This document shows positions 21,606 to 32,640 of a DNA stretch of 64,000 bases, piece by piece (positions within the stretch are counted from its first letter, which is position 1; each line of letters starts with the position of its first letter). The translations under genes were made by a program, and so were the position numbers. The notes under the pieces were generated by a model that had not been told where the DNA came from, ran no database searches, and saw nothing but the letters and a program-made list of their open reading frames with translations. The stretch comes from Diadophis punctatus similis (Eukaryota; Chordata; Lepidosauria; Squamata; Dipsadidae): NCBI GenBank assembly GCA_023053685.1, contig JALIGW010000062.1:658501-722500 (forward strand), read 5' to 3'.

Positions 21606-22310
21606 CTAAAATTGGGGCATTCAGCCAGCCCCGCTCGCAAGGCTGACGCTGTCATGTCTGCCACGTCTTCTCTACCTGCTTTTATTAATCTTGTTGCTGG
21701 CGAGACAGTTGAGGCTGACATACCTGGCACTTATTTCCTTCCTGTCAAACCCATGCATGTTAACCCCCTTCCCGCCCTAATGCCTTTGCTTGTTTTTCCT
21801 CATTGAGACTTCATCTCTCAAGGAGTTTTAGCAACCCCTTTTCTAAAAGATTCCTCTGATTTTTCTTCTGTTGCCCTGGTTTTCGTTCCTAATGTCCCGG
21901 TTTGTGTTTCGGAGGGGGACCTAGTGGCTACAGCCATACCGGTCCCCCTCGAAACCAACCCTGAGGATTATCAGCATTTGATGGCCATTGAGCGAACTGT
22001 GCAACATGCCCGTCCATCAGCTGAGTTTCAAATTAAAAAACATTCCTTTTTTGGAATTTTAGATACCGGGGCGGATGTCTCAGTCATCAGAGAAGAAGAC
22101 TGGCCCTCGGATTGGCCAACAGAGGCCTCTCCTGCCGTAAGAGGCGTGGGCAGTGTCCAAACTGCAAAAGTTAGTAAAGAGTGGCTCCCGGTAATTTCAC
22201 CCGATTCTTCTATCACTGCCTATATTAAACCTGTCATTCTTCCGCTTCATCTTAATTTGTGGGGCCGTGATCTCATGCATCAGTTTAATGCCAAATTAAT
22301 CTTGCAGTAA
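21606..22310 (+). pseudogene. pro: Retroviral pro region
   Basis: The aspartic protease active site FGILDTGADVSVI lies near 22050-22090. It is in a frame open from 21924 to 22310, ending FNAKLILQ. The stretch before it (about 21660-21950) is split by a stop at 21806. It vaguely resembles a dUTPase-type domain (for example SEGDLVATAIPVPL), which betaretroviruses carry in this position; that identification is weak. Flap and C-terminal GRDL motifs are present (LWGRDLMHQF). Confidence 0.65.
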
Positions 22311-22373
22311 CTGCTTTTCACTCCGTTTGTCATGTCCTTTTCTGTCTTGCTTCCCGCTCCTTTGTGATTAACT

Positions 22374-24968
22374 TTGAAAACTGAAACCCCTGTTTGGGTT
22401 GATCAGTGGCCATTGACCCAGGAGAAGCTAAAGGCTTTAACAGAATTAATACAGGAACAATTACAAAAAGGACACATTGAGCCGTCCCTGAGCCCGTATA
22501 ACACTCCGGTGTTTGTTATAAAAAAGAAATCTGGAAAATGGCGTTTCTTAAATGACTTGCGTGCTGTCAATAAGGTTCTCCAACACATGGGAGCGCTGCA
22601 GTGTGGCCTTCCCAATCCAAATTTGATTCCCCAAGATTGGGATCTCATGGTCATTGATTTAAAGGATGCCTTTTTCTCAATACCACTTCATGAGAAAGAT
22701 CGCCAATTGTTTGCATTTACCGTCCCTGAATTCAACAATTCTAAACCTGCTTCTCGTTATCAATGGACGGTTTTACCTCAGGGAATGCTCAATAGCCCCA
22801 CCATGTGTCAATATTTTGTAGATAAAACCCTGAAGCCGTACCGAACGGCATATCCCCACTTTTTGGTATATCACTATATGGATGATATTTTGATTGCAGC
22901 ATGTGGACCCTCGGGTACCGTTTTAGCAACATTACCTTTTTTGACTAACCTTCTCCATAAATATGGCCTGCACATGGCTCCAGAGAAGGTTCAAACAGTA
23001 CAACCTTTTTCGTACCTGGGTCATAAGCTTTTGGCTTCTCATGCCGCGCCTGTACTGCCAAAATTGGACTTGCCACTCACTCCCACATTAGTACAGTTGC
23101 AGCAGTATTTGGGCTCCATTAACTGGGCACGCCCATATATGGGGCTCACAACCCCTCAATTGGCTCCGTTGTTTTCTGCATTAACAATGGGCAAAAGCCC
23201 TGTGGATATTATTAAATTGGATGAAACACATCTGCAAGTGTTGAAAGAAGTGAATGAGGCCCTTACTCAAATTTGGGTGGATCGTCTTCAGGACGACACC
23301 CCCTTAGCTTTTATCATATGTAACACTCTTGGCCTCCCAACGGGGGCCGTGGTGCAGAAAACTTCAAAATTATTGATTATTGAATGGGTTCATTTGTCTC
23401 ACACCCCAAGATCCACTATTTCAGAAACTGCTCTTTTTGCAGCCCTAATTACAAAAGCCCATGCCAGAACAAAGTTGCTGGCTGGAATAGAACCTTCCAC
23501 GATTTTTGTCCCTTGTTCTTTATCGACTTGGGAGACTTTGCTTGCTAACTTCGATATTATTCAATATGCGCTTGCTGATTGGCCAGGCGAAATTTCTTGC
23601 CATGCACCCCCCGACCCTAGATTGGCTCTTTTGAAAACAGTTCCCCTGCAATGGTGCACTCCATATTCTTCTAGCCCGCTTCCTCAGGCCTTGACTATTT
23701 TTGCTGACGGAAGCAAAACGTATGGAGCCTGTGTCTGGCAGCACAATGGTTGGTGGTGTACCAAAGTTACCCCGCCCCGGCAGACTTCCGCTCAGTGTGC
23801 GGAGCTCGCTGCCTCCATTTTGACTTTTTCTACCTTTCCAAATAAACCCTTCAACCTGATTTTGGATAGCCTCTATGTAACTCAGATTGTGAAATCAATC
23901 TATGAGGCCTATCTTTCTCCCTCATTGGAACCACAATTACTTTCGCTTTTTTTATCCTTGCAAAAGTTAATTTCCGCCCGCACCCATTTTTTTCATGTTT
24001 CTCATATTCGAAGTCATCAACCTTTTCCTGGGATTCTCCAGGAGGGCAATAACGTGGTGGATGCCGCAGCAGCGGCTGCTGCAAACTCTTCTTTCCTTCT
24101 GACCTTAACAGCTCCCACCCCGTGGGAAAGCCATTCCTATTTTCATCAAAACAAGAAAGCGCTCATCAAACAATTCAGCATTACCGCAAATGAGGCCTCT
24201 GCCATTATTCAGCAGTGCCCCACTTGTAGCCAACAGGCAAACTCTATCCCTATGGGGGTTAACCCCAGGGGAACTGAGTGTTGCCGAATTTGGCAAATGG
24301 ATGTTACCCAATATCCTTCATTTGCCCCTTGGAAATATTTACATGTTTCCATTGAAACATATTCAGGCTACATTATGGCATCCCCCCAGAGGGGCGAAGC
24401 CACCAAACAAGTTATCAATCATTGTATTCGGACCTTTGCATCACTGGGACGCCCAAAAGAGTTAAAAACAGACAATGGGCCCGCTTACACTAGTGCAGCC
24501 TTTGCTGCCTTTTGTAACCAATGGGGCATTGTCCACAAATTTGGCATTCCGTACAATAGCCAGGGTCAGGCTCTGATTGAGCGCGCCCATCAGACATTAA
24601 AACATACCCTGGATAGATATATTGGCAATAGGGGAAAAATACCCCCTGGCCTCCCAGCATTGCAAAATACACTTAACCTTTGCCTTTATACCCTGAATTT
24701 TTTGAATCTCACCGGCAGCCCGCCATCCTCAGCAGCGACTCGTCATTTTGCAGCTGTTCCAGTCTCCTTGCCCAGACCACCTGTTTATTATCGCTGCCTT
24801 CCGGACCTGACCTGGCGAGGACCTGCCGATCTCATCACCTGGGGACGAGGATACGCCGCCATTCAACTTCCTGATCGAGTCCTCTGGGTCCCCGGACGGC
24901 ACGTAAGACCTTTTCTTCCAAAAACATCAGCACCCAGGGATGACGTCCAACCAAGTACCTCCGATTGA
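22374..24968 (+). CDS. pol: Retroviral pol: reverse transcriptase, RNase H, integrase
   Basis: This long frame of about 860 codons has no break. RT: NTPVFVIKKKSGKWRFLNDL, DLKDAFFSIPL, WTVLPQGMLNSP and the catalytic YMDDI near 22876-22890. RNase H: FADGSKTYGACVW (about 23700), AELAAS and LILDSLYV. Integrase: an HHCC zinc region ending CPTCSQQ (about 24220), then the DDE residues in QMDVTQYPSF (about 24297), KTDNGPAYTS (about 24467) and YNSQGQALIERAH (about 24553). A GRHVRPF-type C-terminus follows. In class II viruses pol is made by ribosomal frameshifting from pro, so the first codon here is not a true start. An intact pol beside broken gag and env suggests recent insertion or chance retention. 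Confidence 0.9.
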   Translation: MKTETPVWVDQWPLTQEKLKALTELIQEQLQKGHIEPSLSPYNTPVFVIKKKSGKWRFLNDLRAVNKVLQHMGALQCGLPNPNLIPQDWDLMVIDLKDAFFSIPLHEKDRQLFAFTVPEFNNSKPASRYQWTVLPQGMLNSPTMCQYFVDKTLKPYRTAYPHFLVYHYMDDILIAACGPSGTVLATLPFLTNLLHKYGLHMAPEKVQTVQPFSYLGHKLLASHAAPVLPKLDLPLTPTLVQLQQYLGSINWARPYMGLTTPQLAPLFSALTMGKSPVDIIKLDETHLQVLKEVNEALTQIWVDRLQDDTPLAFIICNTLGLPTGAVVQKTSKLLIIEWVHLSHTPRSTISETALFAALITKAHARTKLLAGIEPSTIFVPCSLSTWETLLANFDIIQYALADWPGEISCHAPPDPRLALLKTVPLQWCTPYSSSPLPQALTIFADGSKTYGACVWQHNGWWCTKVTPPRQTSAQCAELAASILTFSTFPNKPFNLILDSLYVTQIVKSIYEAYLSPSLEPQLLSLFLSLQKLISARTHFFHVSHIRSHQPFPGILQEGNNVVDAAAAAAANSSFLLTLTAPTPWESHSYFHQNKKALIKQFSITANEASAIIQQCPTCSQQANSIPMGVNPRGTECCRIWQMDVTQYPSFAPWKYLHVSIETYSGYIMASPQRGEATKQVINHCIRTFASLGRPKELKTDNGPAYTSAAFAAFCNQWGIVHKFGIPYNSQGQALIERAHQTLKHTLDRYIGNRGKIPPGLPALQNTLNLCLYTLNFLNLTGSPPSSAATRHFAAVPVSLPRPPVYYRCLPDLTWRGPADLITWGRGYAAIQLPDRVLWVPGRHVRPFLPKTSAPRDDVQPSTSD

Positions 24969-26947
24969 GGGACAACTCACAGAGGTTGTCTCCTGCCCCG
25001 ACCAGGAGAACGGGGCAGGACACCCTCCACCCTATTCCCCGCCTGAAGGATGTCCTTTGTTTCGCCGCAATCCACCGCATTATCCCCTGTCCTTGTGGCA
25101 GGAGTTTGTTAAGCGGGTGGATGCCAGAACATGCTCTTATCATTGTGTTATATTTACCTTGCTAAGCAGTATTTCAGTTTTGCTTATTTTGCTTGGACAT
25201 AGTGAAGCTTCCGTAACACCCAAGTTAGAGGTGGTGCTCCTTTGCCAAGCGCAATATCCTAACACGCCATTTATAATTCAATGTACAGATATTGCTAACC
25301 TTGCTTTTTTACCTTATATGTATTGGATTAGAAATGAGCAGATTTAAAAAACCACACACAACATTGCAATTCAGAAAATCTGGTCGCCCCGTCACATTCT
25401 CCTTACGGTGTTACAGCCTTCTAACACAACCGCAGGGCAGTATTGGTGCGATGCCTCCACTAGAACGGGGGAATGGACCTCCAAGGGCACCTACATTCAC
25501 CCCCGATTGGGAACCATGGGGGGTGATTGCACGACCATGCATTCACCACCGCCGCACCAAACGTACAGTAGACTGGCACGCAAATGAGTTTCATCGCCTC
25601 ATTCATAGTCTCACCCGAATAAATAATCTGTCTGACTGTTGGGTTTGTACGCATGGCCCCGCTTCTAACATGCAGGGCTGGCCCATAATGGCCACTGGGA
25701 CATTGAATCTCACAGGATGGAATGCCACTACGGTATTTGGCACAACAAGCAATCGTACTCATGTTATTTATGACTCTGCCCAGTACGTTCTAACACATAG
25801 AGCTCAGCCCCCGCTGGCTTCTATTTGCATAACATGGTGGAACGCCTCGCACGTAGGTTACAGAGCAGTGACACAAAACGGTAGCAGCAAACAAATCCCC
25901 TTGGCCCGTTTCTCGCTAGGGGACTACCCGAACTGTAACCATACCTTTGAAATTGTAGAAACCGGCTATAATTGTTCTAATCTAACATTGCCTTCATTGT
26001 TTCAGTGCAGGGTCACCGACAATGATGTCATAGATTTATTTTCCAACCAAAAAGGAGCAATTGCCTTTTATAAAATACAGGAACAAATTACTGCCCACCA
26101 TGGGTATTATCTGTACGGGCTACCGCCTGGTTTACATCGGCTTTGCGGTCACTGGGCAGCCAAGGTACTGCCTCCCGTGTGGAATGGCACCTGTACCATT
26201 GGAACCTTAGCGCCTGCTGGCATTTCAGTACACCCCTTGTCCCAACCCAATAGTGCCTGGGAAAAACAATTTGGATGGGCTAGAAGGAGAAGAGAATACA
26301 ATGCTGATCTTGGTTATGATCCTGACAACACTTATTTGACAGAAGGAGGAAGAATGGCCGCCATAGCCATACCACATTTGGGAGTGACCTGGAACGTAAA
26401 ACAACTACGTATTTTATCTGCACAAATGGAAACTTTAGCTAACACCACTGTTTTGGGGCTACGTGTCCTGCAGGTAGAAGTTGACTCACTGGCAGGCATA
26501 TTAACTCAACACAGGATGGCTTTAGATTACTTGTTGAGTAAGGAGGGAGGTTTATGTGTATGGTTGAATTCTACCTGCTGTCATTATTTGAATCAATCCG
26601 GTGATATTGAAACAAGTATCTCCAAACTACACGACATAGTGAAAACAGTAAGACAGACATACAAAGACTCTGAGTCATGGTGGGGGTGGTTGACCTCTTG
26701 GCTACCCAATTTTAGTTGGTTAGGAGGCATTCTGAAAACTATTATAACTATAGTCGTTTTGCTTGTTTTATTATGCTGTTGTATCCAATGTCTTCCCTCC
26801 CTTTTACAAATGTGCAAAAACTTCATTCCCTCAGCTAGGAAGGATATTTTGATCAACGATACCATTTCCCTTCTGGAACCTCAGGACGAGCATAGCCTGC
26901 CTCAAAAGGTGTTTGCCATGAGCGAAGAGGAAGATTCCTCCCTTTAA
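24940..26947 (+). pseudogene. env: Retroviral env, disrupted
   Basis: This is the envelope glycoprotein precursor. It overlaps the 3' end of pol. The N-terminal part has a hydrophobic leader (IFTLLSSISVLLILLG, about 25150). That frame hits a stop at 25345-25347, and a frameshift lies between about 25350 and 25560; from 25560 to 26947 the frame is open. SU carries many N-x-S/T sites and a CWVC motif (about 25640). A basic ARRRRE cleavage-like site is near 26280. TM shows a coiled-coil/immunosuppressive-like region, then CVWLNSTCC (CX6CC, about 26556-26582), a Trp-rich membrane-proximal stretch and a membrane anchor (about 26735-26800). The tail ends EEEDSSL. The SU CxxC with TM CX6CC arrangement is the covalently linked gamma-type form. 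Confidence 0.85.
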
Positions 26948-26952
26948 AAAAT

Positions 26953-26966
26953 AAAAACAGAGAAGA
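26953..26966 (+). other. Polypurine tract
   Basis: AAAAACAGAGAAGA abuts the 3' LTR and should prime plus-strand synthesis. The same stretch precedes the 5' LTR at 19653-19666, which is evidence for the tandem origin of the left end. Confidence 0.75.
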
Positions 26967-27346
26967 TGTTGTAACATTCTTCCTTGGCCATGTGTACACC
27001 CGTACCAGCACGAGTTGCAATTACGGTACCAGGAGGAGACAGCAATAGATCACTAAGCAGGAATGTGAACTTCCCCCCACCTTCCCCTCACCTTTTCCTC
27101 ACCTCTTCCCCCACCTTCTTCCCCCCCCTAGGGCTGAGCTTTTTGCCATGCTGTAATATTTGTATTGGACCTAAATAATCATGTGCCTTCTGATATCATT
27201 GTATACACCCTCTCTTTGTTTGTATCTAATAAAAGAGGTTGCCCGACTCTGATCGGGGCCCCTCATCCCGAGGAAACATTTGTCCGATGTCTTCCTTATC
27301 ATTTGGCCAAGAGACATGAGCGGCCCGCCAGAAGCGCAATGCCGCA
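26967..27346 (+). repeat. 3' LTR (380 bp)
   Basis: It starts TGTTGTAACA and ends GCCGCA, and matches 19667-20045. It is followed by the target duplication GAAATA at 27347-27352. Confidence 0.9.
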
Positions 27347-28084
27347 GAAATAGATTTGGATAAATGGAAAAACCTTCAATTATCACTGATGGGCAGAATT
27401 GCATTAAGATGAATGTATTACGTTTACTATTTTTATTTTTGACAATTCCAACAAGAATAGAGAAAAGATATTTTAGGGAGATAAATGTAATGATTTTGAA
27501 ATTTATCTGGCAAGGGAAAGGATCAAGAATAAATCTAAAAATGCTGCAAGATGCCAGGACTTGAGGCGGCTTTGGACTTCCAAATTGGGAACGGTATTAC
27601 CAGGCAGCGACATTGACATGGATGAGAGAATGGATTTTATTAAGAAATAGGAGACTGTTACTATTAGAAGGACATGACATGTATATTGGTTGGCACGCAA
27701 TTATATGGTATGGAAGAAATAAAATACACAGCTATTTCCAAAGACATTACATTAGAAACGCTTTATATTTAGTATGGGAAAAGATAAAAGCTTAACATTA
27801 TATGAGTGTACCGAATTGGATATCGATAATAGAAGCATTAATACATCCAAGCAGAGTGGATTGGCAAAACATACCAAGGTATAAAGATATTTTGACAGAT
27901 GAAGGGAAATTGAAATCAACACAAGAACTTGAGAATCAAGGAATTAAAATGGATTGATTTATGAGATTGCAAATACAGACAAGATATGAAAAAGATAATA
28001 AAATGGAAGGCATTATGCTAGAGAACACAGAGTTAGATGCAATACTTACTGGATGAGATGAAAAATTAATTAAGAAAATACATA

Positions 28085-29073
28085 CCGTATTTTTCGGAGT
28101 ATAAGACGCACATTTTTACCCTCAAAAAGAGGGTGAAAACCTGGGTGCTCTTATACACTGAATGTAGCCCCACCCAGCCACCCCCATCCTTTGGCCTCTG
28201 CCTGCCAGCAATTTACCTCTTTGCAGCAAACAGGGCAAAGCACAAGAAGAGCACAAGAAGAGATAAACTGCCTCCCGACCTACAGCTGACGGAGGCTTGC
28301 AAGCCACGTGGTAAAATGAAACTAACTACGGTGGCTGTAATGTGACAAATTGCTGGGAGATAAACTGCTGGCAATATTAAACTGCTGAAATTGCAAGAAG
28401 GCAAGCTATAGCTGCTATGGCTCAGAGCTAGAGCTCTTGCCTCACAATCAGGAGGTTGAGTTCTATCCTAGGTAGAGGCAGATTCTGTTAATATGTTATT
28501 TTGTTAAATGCTTGTAGAGTGTTCAAATTATTAGACTTGTTATTTAAAGACTGCTTTATTATTGTTCTAGACAACTTAACAAAATGAAGCAGCTTTTTAA
28601 AATAAATGCTTGCTCTGAAGAGGCCCAGTGCTATTGTATCTTCTTTTAAATAGCAGAGAATACTTCCAGAAAGCCACATCAATTTTAAAGATCTGTAAAA
28701 GTATAATCTGAAATGTCCTGTTTTAGTATTATTAGTATTAAGTATTAGTATTAAAAGAAAGCAGCTGAGAAACCCTGACTTAGTCATGTTTGGAATAGAT
28801 CTATTTAAATAATTGGGAGGAGTTAGTGTGATTACATTTAAGAAAACTTTCTGGGATTAATATAATGCCATAAATGTACATTTCTCCAATTCTTTGCCAT
28901 TTCTATGGGTCAGGCACACATGCACAGAAATACACAGCAAACAGTGTATATCATCTGTACGGTTTGCTGTTTGGCAAATTGCTGGGAGGCAGAGATCTTT
29001 TTTCCTTGTTTTCCTCCCCCAAAACTAAGGTGCGTCTTATACTGCGGTGCGTCTTATACTCCAAAAAATACGG
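28085..29073. mobile_element. TA-flanked MITE (CCGTATTTTTCGG family), 989 bp
   Basis: The ends are CCGTATTTTTCGGAGTATAA and the complementary TTATACTCCAAAAAATACGG. TA is duplicated at 28083-28084 and 29074-29075. The paralogous L1 in copies A (about 1480) and C (about 44390) has a single uninterrupted site. TA duplication points to the Tc1/mariner group in a broad sense. The interior is non-coding and carries a tRNA-SINE-like piece at 28405-28495. Confidence 0.8.
28405..28495 (+). mobile_element. tRNA-derived SINE fragment
   Basis: The stretch ATGGCTCAGAGCTAGAGCTC has an A-box-like start. GGAGGTTGAGTTCTATCCTA is a B-box-like match to GGTTCGATTCC. This spacing is that of a tRNA-like SINE head. 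It is nested within the MITE. Confidence 0.45.
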
Positions 29074-30199
29074 TAATTATTTACTTTATGTGGATTTAGA
29101 GTTTGAACAAGTGAAAGAAACAATGATAAAATGGGCTCAGAACTTTGGTTACACAATAGAATTAGAAAAATGGAATCAACTCTGGGAGAGGAATTATAAA
29201 TTGACTATGGCAACAGGCTATAAAGAAAACATGTATAAAATGTTCTATACATGGCACTTGTCGCTGGAAAGATTAGCTAAAATATCCACGAATATCACTA
29301 TGAAATGTTGGAAGTGTCAACAAATACCAGGCTCTTATTACCACATGTGGTGGACTTGTGCAGAAGCAAAAGGTTATTGGACTCGAGTTAAGACTTGGTT
29401 AGAAAAAATGGTGAAACAAAATATAGAGTTGAGACCTGAAACTTTTTTATTGGGGATTATACCAAGTAAATTTAGTAAAGAAGATACTTATTTGATTATA
29501 CATGTGTTGACAGCGGCTAGAATCATCTTTGCACAAAAATGGAAAGGAACAAAGGTACCATCTGAGGAAGATTTAATTAAGAAGATTTTGGACTGTGCCG
29601 AGATGAATAGAGTGACAATGAAAATTAAAGACAAAGAGGACTCAGAATATTATAAAGTCTTATAGATGGTTAGAGAATGAATATTGTTAAAAATTTAGAA
29701 CAATTACTGTATTTAAAAGAGAAGGAAAACAAACATAAATAACCCAGATGACAAGATTACATGGATAAGGAGAAGAAGAGGGAGGAAGAGGATGTAGTAG
29801 AGAGGAGGAGAGAGAAAGAGGAAGAAAGTAGGAGAGGAGAAGGAGGATAGAGGGAAGGGAGTGATTGGATTTGAGATAGTAGGACAGACAGGCAATTTAG
29901 TAATGATAGAGGCTAGATTACTATATTTGGAGATTGAACACTAGTATACATTATAAAATTTATGTTAATTTTTGAACATACTATGGTATATGTATTTGAT
30001 GCTTATGTGAAGAATGTTAAAAAATAAAAACTTTTTGGAAAAAAAACCATGGAAAGCAATGAACGGCCCGGCCTCTTCTTCTAAAAGGCCAACAGGCATC
30101 AAAGGGGCGCTCTAGGCCAGCCGAATGTCTGCCAAAGCTCAGGAACTTTGGAAGTTTCCTCAGATAATAAGTTTTATGTCAATCTACCGCAATATCTTG

Positions 30200-30290
30200 G
30201 GGTTCCCCCAACTCCTTATGAAGAACTGCTGGAGCAGGGGGCTGGACTAGAAGACCTCCAAGGTCCCTTCCAGCTCTATTCCATTCTAAA
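30200..30290 (+). mobile_element. CR1 3' tail (copy B)
   Basis: Same element as at 2655-2745, in the duplicated segment. Confidence 0.65.
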
Positions 30291-30679
30291 CTGCTGCTCA
30301 ACAAAAACACCTTACTCAACAAAGGAAATGGCTATTATTCATATTGTGATGCTGTTTTTTTTTAAAAAGATTTCTCTGCTGTCCTTCTACAGCAGCCACA
30401 GGCAGGCAATTGGGCCCTGCCAATAATCTCCCTCTAGGGATCCATTTTGCATTGATTAGTTCTTCATTGAACGATCAGTATTAAAAGACTCTCCCTGCAG
30501 CTCCTCTGCCCACATTCATAACTGACTCTAAACCTCCAGCAAAATTCTTCCTGCTCCTTTTGCCCAGCCGAATCGCTTTGAGGGAGGCAGTGTCAGGATG
30601 GGGGGGGGGTTCCTAGAGAGGAAAAAGCCCCCCTCTTTTCCTGCCCCCCCAAAACCCCAACTTCCCCCCTGCCCCCTCC

Positions 30680-31346
30680 CTTCGGGGCTGCCGTTCTTGG
30701 TGCCCACAGAGGAGGCTGTGGCTGCCTTTTGCTTCTGACTCCTCACGAAGGACTTGAAGGAAAAGGGGTTGGCTGATTCCCCGAGGTTGCCAGGCGGCCC
30801 ACCTGCGACAGGTAAGAAAACAAATGAAAAGGACAGGAAGACCCTCTCAATTTCTCCCCCCTCCAGGCAATTCGGCTCCCCATCAACTGGGTTTCCCAAT
30901 GTCAGTCCTTAGAAGTCCAGGCAGGGAACTAAATACAAGTAAAAATACTTTGCACATGCTCAGAAGTACTTTCTTCCTCGGCTCTGTTGCAGAAAATGGG
31001 AATTGCACCCCCCACTCCCCCCCCCCGTTGAACGCCACCACCAATCCCAGCCACACCCCAGCCTACCATCCCTGGGTGGGAACCATGGGACCTGGAGTCC
31101 TCTCTGAGAGGCGGTTCTCCTCCAGGCCTGCTTCCCCAGAAACCATCATCCCCAGCCTGGCCAGGAAAGAGGCACAGCATCCCGAAGGAACTTCACACAC
31201 ACCCCCCCACTCGCCCTGCACAAGACACTCTGCACGTGCTCAGAGGCAAGGGCCAGTAGGCCGTCCTTACCGGCAAGGCCTGCCCAGGGAGGCTCCACGC
31301 TTTCCCCGAGGACGGCGCCGGGCGGAAGGGCGCTGTGCCCGGCCAT
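30680..31346 (-). CDS. 5' exons of an unidentified gene, copy B
   Basis: Minus-strand exon 1 runs from ATG 31346 (MAGHSALPPGAVLGESVE) to donor TGCCG|GTAAGG at 31271. The intron is about 468 bases. Exon 2 starts at 30802 after TTACCTGTCGCAG. The phase joins, and exon 2 reads GGPPGNLGESANPFSFKSFV, then RSQKQKAATASSVGTKNG. The open frame fits copy C residue for residue with few changes, as expected for coding DNA. The ANPFSF stretch recalls the N-terminal part of ENTR1/SDCCAG3, but I cannot confirm this. No donor for exon 2 was found, and nothing downstream within the unit looks like further exons. This may be a promoter plus first exons carried along by the duplication. The opposite strand also has a good donor at the same place (GACAG|GTAAGA), so orientation is not certain. 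Confidence 0.3.
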
Positions 31347-31384
31347 GGGCGGCGGGAGACGGCCGAACCTCTCCCCCCCCCCTC

Positions 31385-31470
31385 CTCTTCTGCAGGCAGA
31401 GGGGCGGACTTCCGGGGGAGGGCGTGGGCGGGGCCTCGGCGCTACGTCCTCCGGACCAGAGAGCTACTAA
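31385..31470. promoter_or_regulatory. GC-rich promoter (copy B)
   Basis: Same motifs as copy A: an ETS-like ACTTCCGGG followed by GGGCGTGGGCGGGGC. It lies just upstream of the minus-strand ATG at 31346. Confidence 0.45.
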
Positions 31471-31705
31471 AGAGGAAGAGTCGCCCGCGGAAATCCTGGC
31501 CTTTCTCGGCACTGAATTGCCTTTGTGTCCCAGGCTTTCAATCTGTCCTCATCCTGAATTTTGAGCCCATTTTTAAACCCCTAGAAGTTTCTCGCAGCAC
31601 GGTGTCATCCGCCAATTAGATGAGTTCCCCTTCTAACCCCTCCTCTAAATTGTTTATGAAGGTAATGGAAGAGGACTGAGCTGGGCCCCAGGCAGAACCT
31701 TAGGG

Positions 31706-31830
31706 CAGGCGTCTGCAACCATGGCAACTTTAAGCCTGCAGGACTTCAACTCCTAGCATTCAAAGCTGGCTGGGGAATTCTGGGAGTTGAAGACCTCCAG
31801 GCTTAAAGTTGCCATGGTTGCAGAGCCCTG
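31706..31830. mobile_element. Palindromic hAT-type MITE (copy B)
   Basis: The ends are CAGGCGTCTGCAACC and GGTTGCAGAGCCCTG. Flanks CCTTAGGG and CCTTTAGG form an imperfect 8-bp duplication. Same family as 4094-4219. Confidence 0.6.
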
Positions 31831-32204
31831 CCTTTAGGTACCCGACTGCCTACTTCCCTCCATATGGAAGTAGTTCCATTAAGGCAGGGATGGGAAACTA
31901 TGACCCCTTTATGACCTGTGGATCTTCAACTCCCAGAATTCCTCAGCCAGGTGATTTGTACATATTCAGGATGGATTCCTTTACTATTTCCTTGCCTATT
32001 TTGACTTGCGTACTTGTTCAATCTCCCTCAATGCTGCCTTGCCACGATGGATGATAATTCGGGAACTGCAGTCCTCACTTCACTTCCTTGGCTTACGTAC
32101 AAACCTCTGCCTATATGGATTATCTTCCATGGTTATATCTTCCTTACTCTCTCTACCACGTTTCAGAATTCAATCGTGCATACTCTACACACCCTAGTAT
32201 AGAA

Positions 32205-32640
32205 TTAGAGATCTCATCCTGGACTTACAACTACAATTGGGTCCAGAATTTCCATTGCTAAGGAAGGATGTTAAGTCAGTTGCGCCAAATGTAAGACTAT
32301 TTTTGCTAAGGTTTGTTTATTTATATAGCTGCCTATTCGCTCACAGTGACTCTAGGCAGCTTACAAGCAGGTTGTAAAGCAAATGCCTGCAGTCATTAAG
32401 TGAATCCTGTTATTAAGCAAATCCAGCTGTTGTTAAACCAATCCAGCTTCCCCCATTGACTTTCCTGTCAGAAACCAACCGGTTGATCCAATGACCCTGG
32501 GTCATGCAACCATCATAAACACATGCGTCAGAATTTTGATCATGTGATTTTGGAGAAAGGTGCAACAGTCATAAGTGCGAGGACCAGCTGTAACTCACTT
32601 TCAGTGTAGTTATAACTTTGAATATGCAAATGCAGGAATG
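32205..32640. repeat. Interspersed MITE-like repeat (copy B)
   Basis: It corresponds to 4425-4830 but keeps more of the left end (CCTGGACTTACAACTACAATT at about 32218). Non-coding. Confidence 0.45.

Larger units (their letters stand above)
19500..27346 (+). mobile_element. Class II endogenous retrovirus with a collapsed tandem left end
   Basis: The order is partial LTR, env/polypurine tail, 5' LTR, primer site, gag, pro, pol, env, polypurine tract, 3' LTR. The 6-bp target duplication, tRNA-Trp-like primer site and pol resemble alpha/betaretroviruses. The env carries a CxxC motif in SU and CX6CC in TM, which is a gamma-type arrangement. Pol is open throughout; gag, pro and env are disrupted. 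By eye the LTRs differ at about nine sites plus one indel in 380 bases. It is absent from copies A and C, so it entered after the segmental duplication. Confidence 0.9.
27347..30045 (+). mobile_element. L1 fragment, right of the retrovirus (copy B)
   Basis: This continues the L1 piece from 19499: thumb and C-terminal domain of ORF2, then the 3' UTR and A-rich tail at about 30015-30045. It is interrupted by a TA-flanked MITE at 28085-29073. Stops and small indels shared with copies A and C show that it was dead before duplication. Its 3' UTR purine tract is shorter than that in copy A. Confidence 0.8.
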
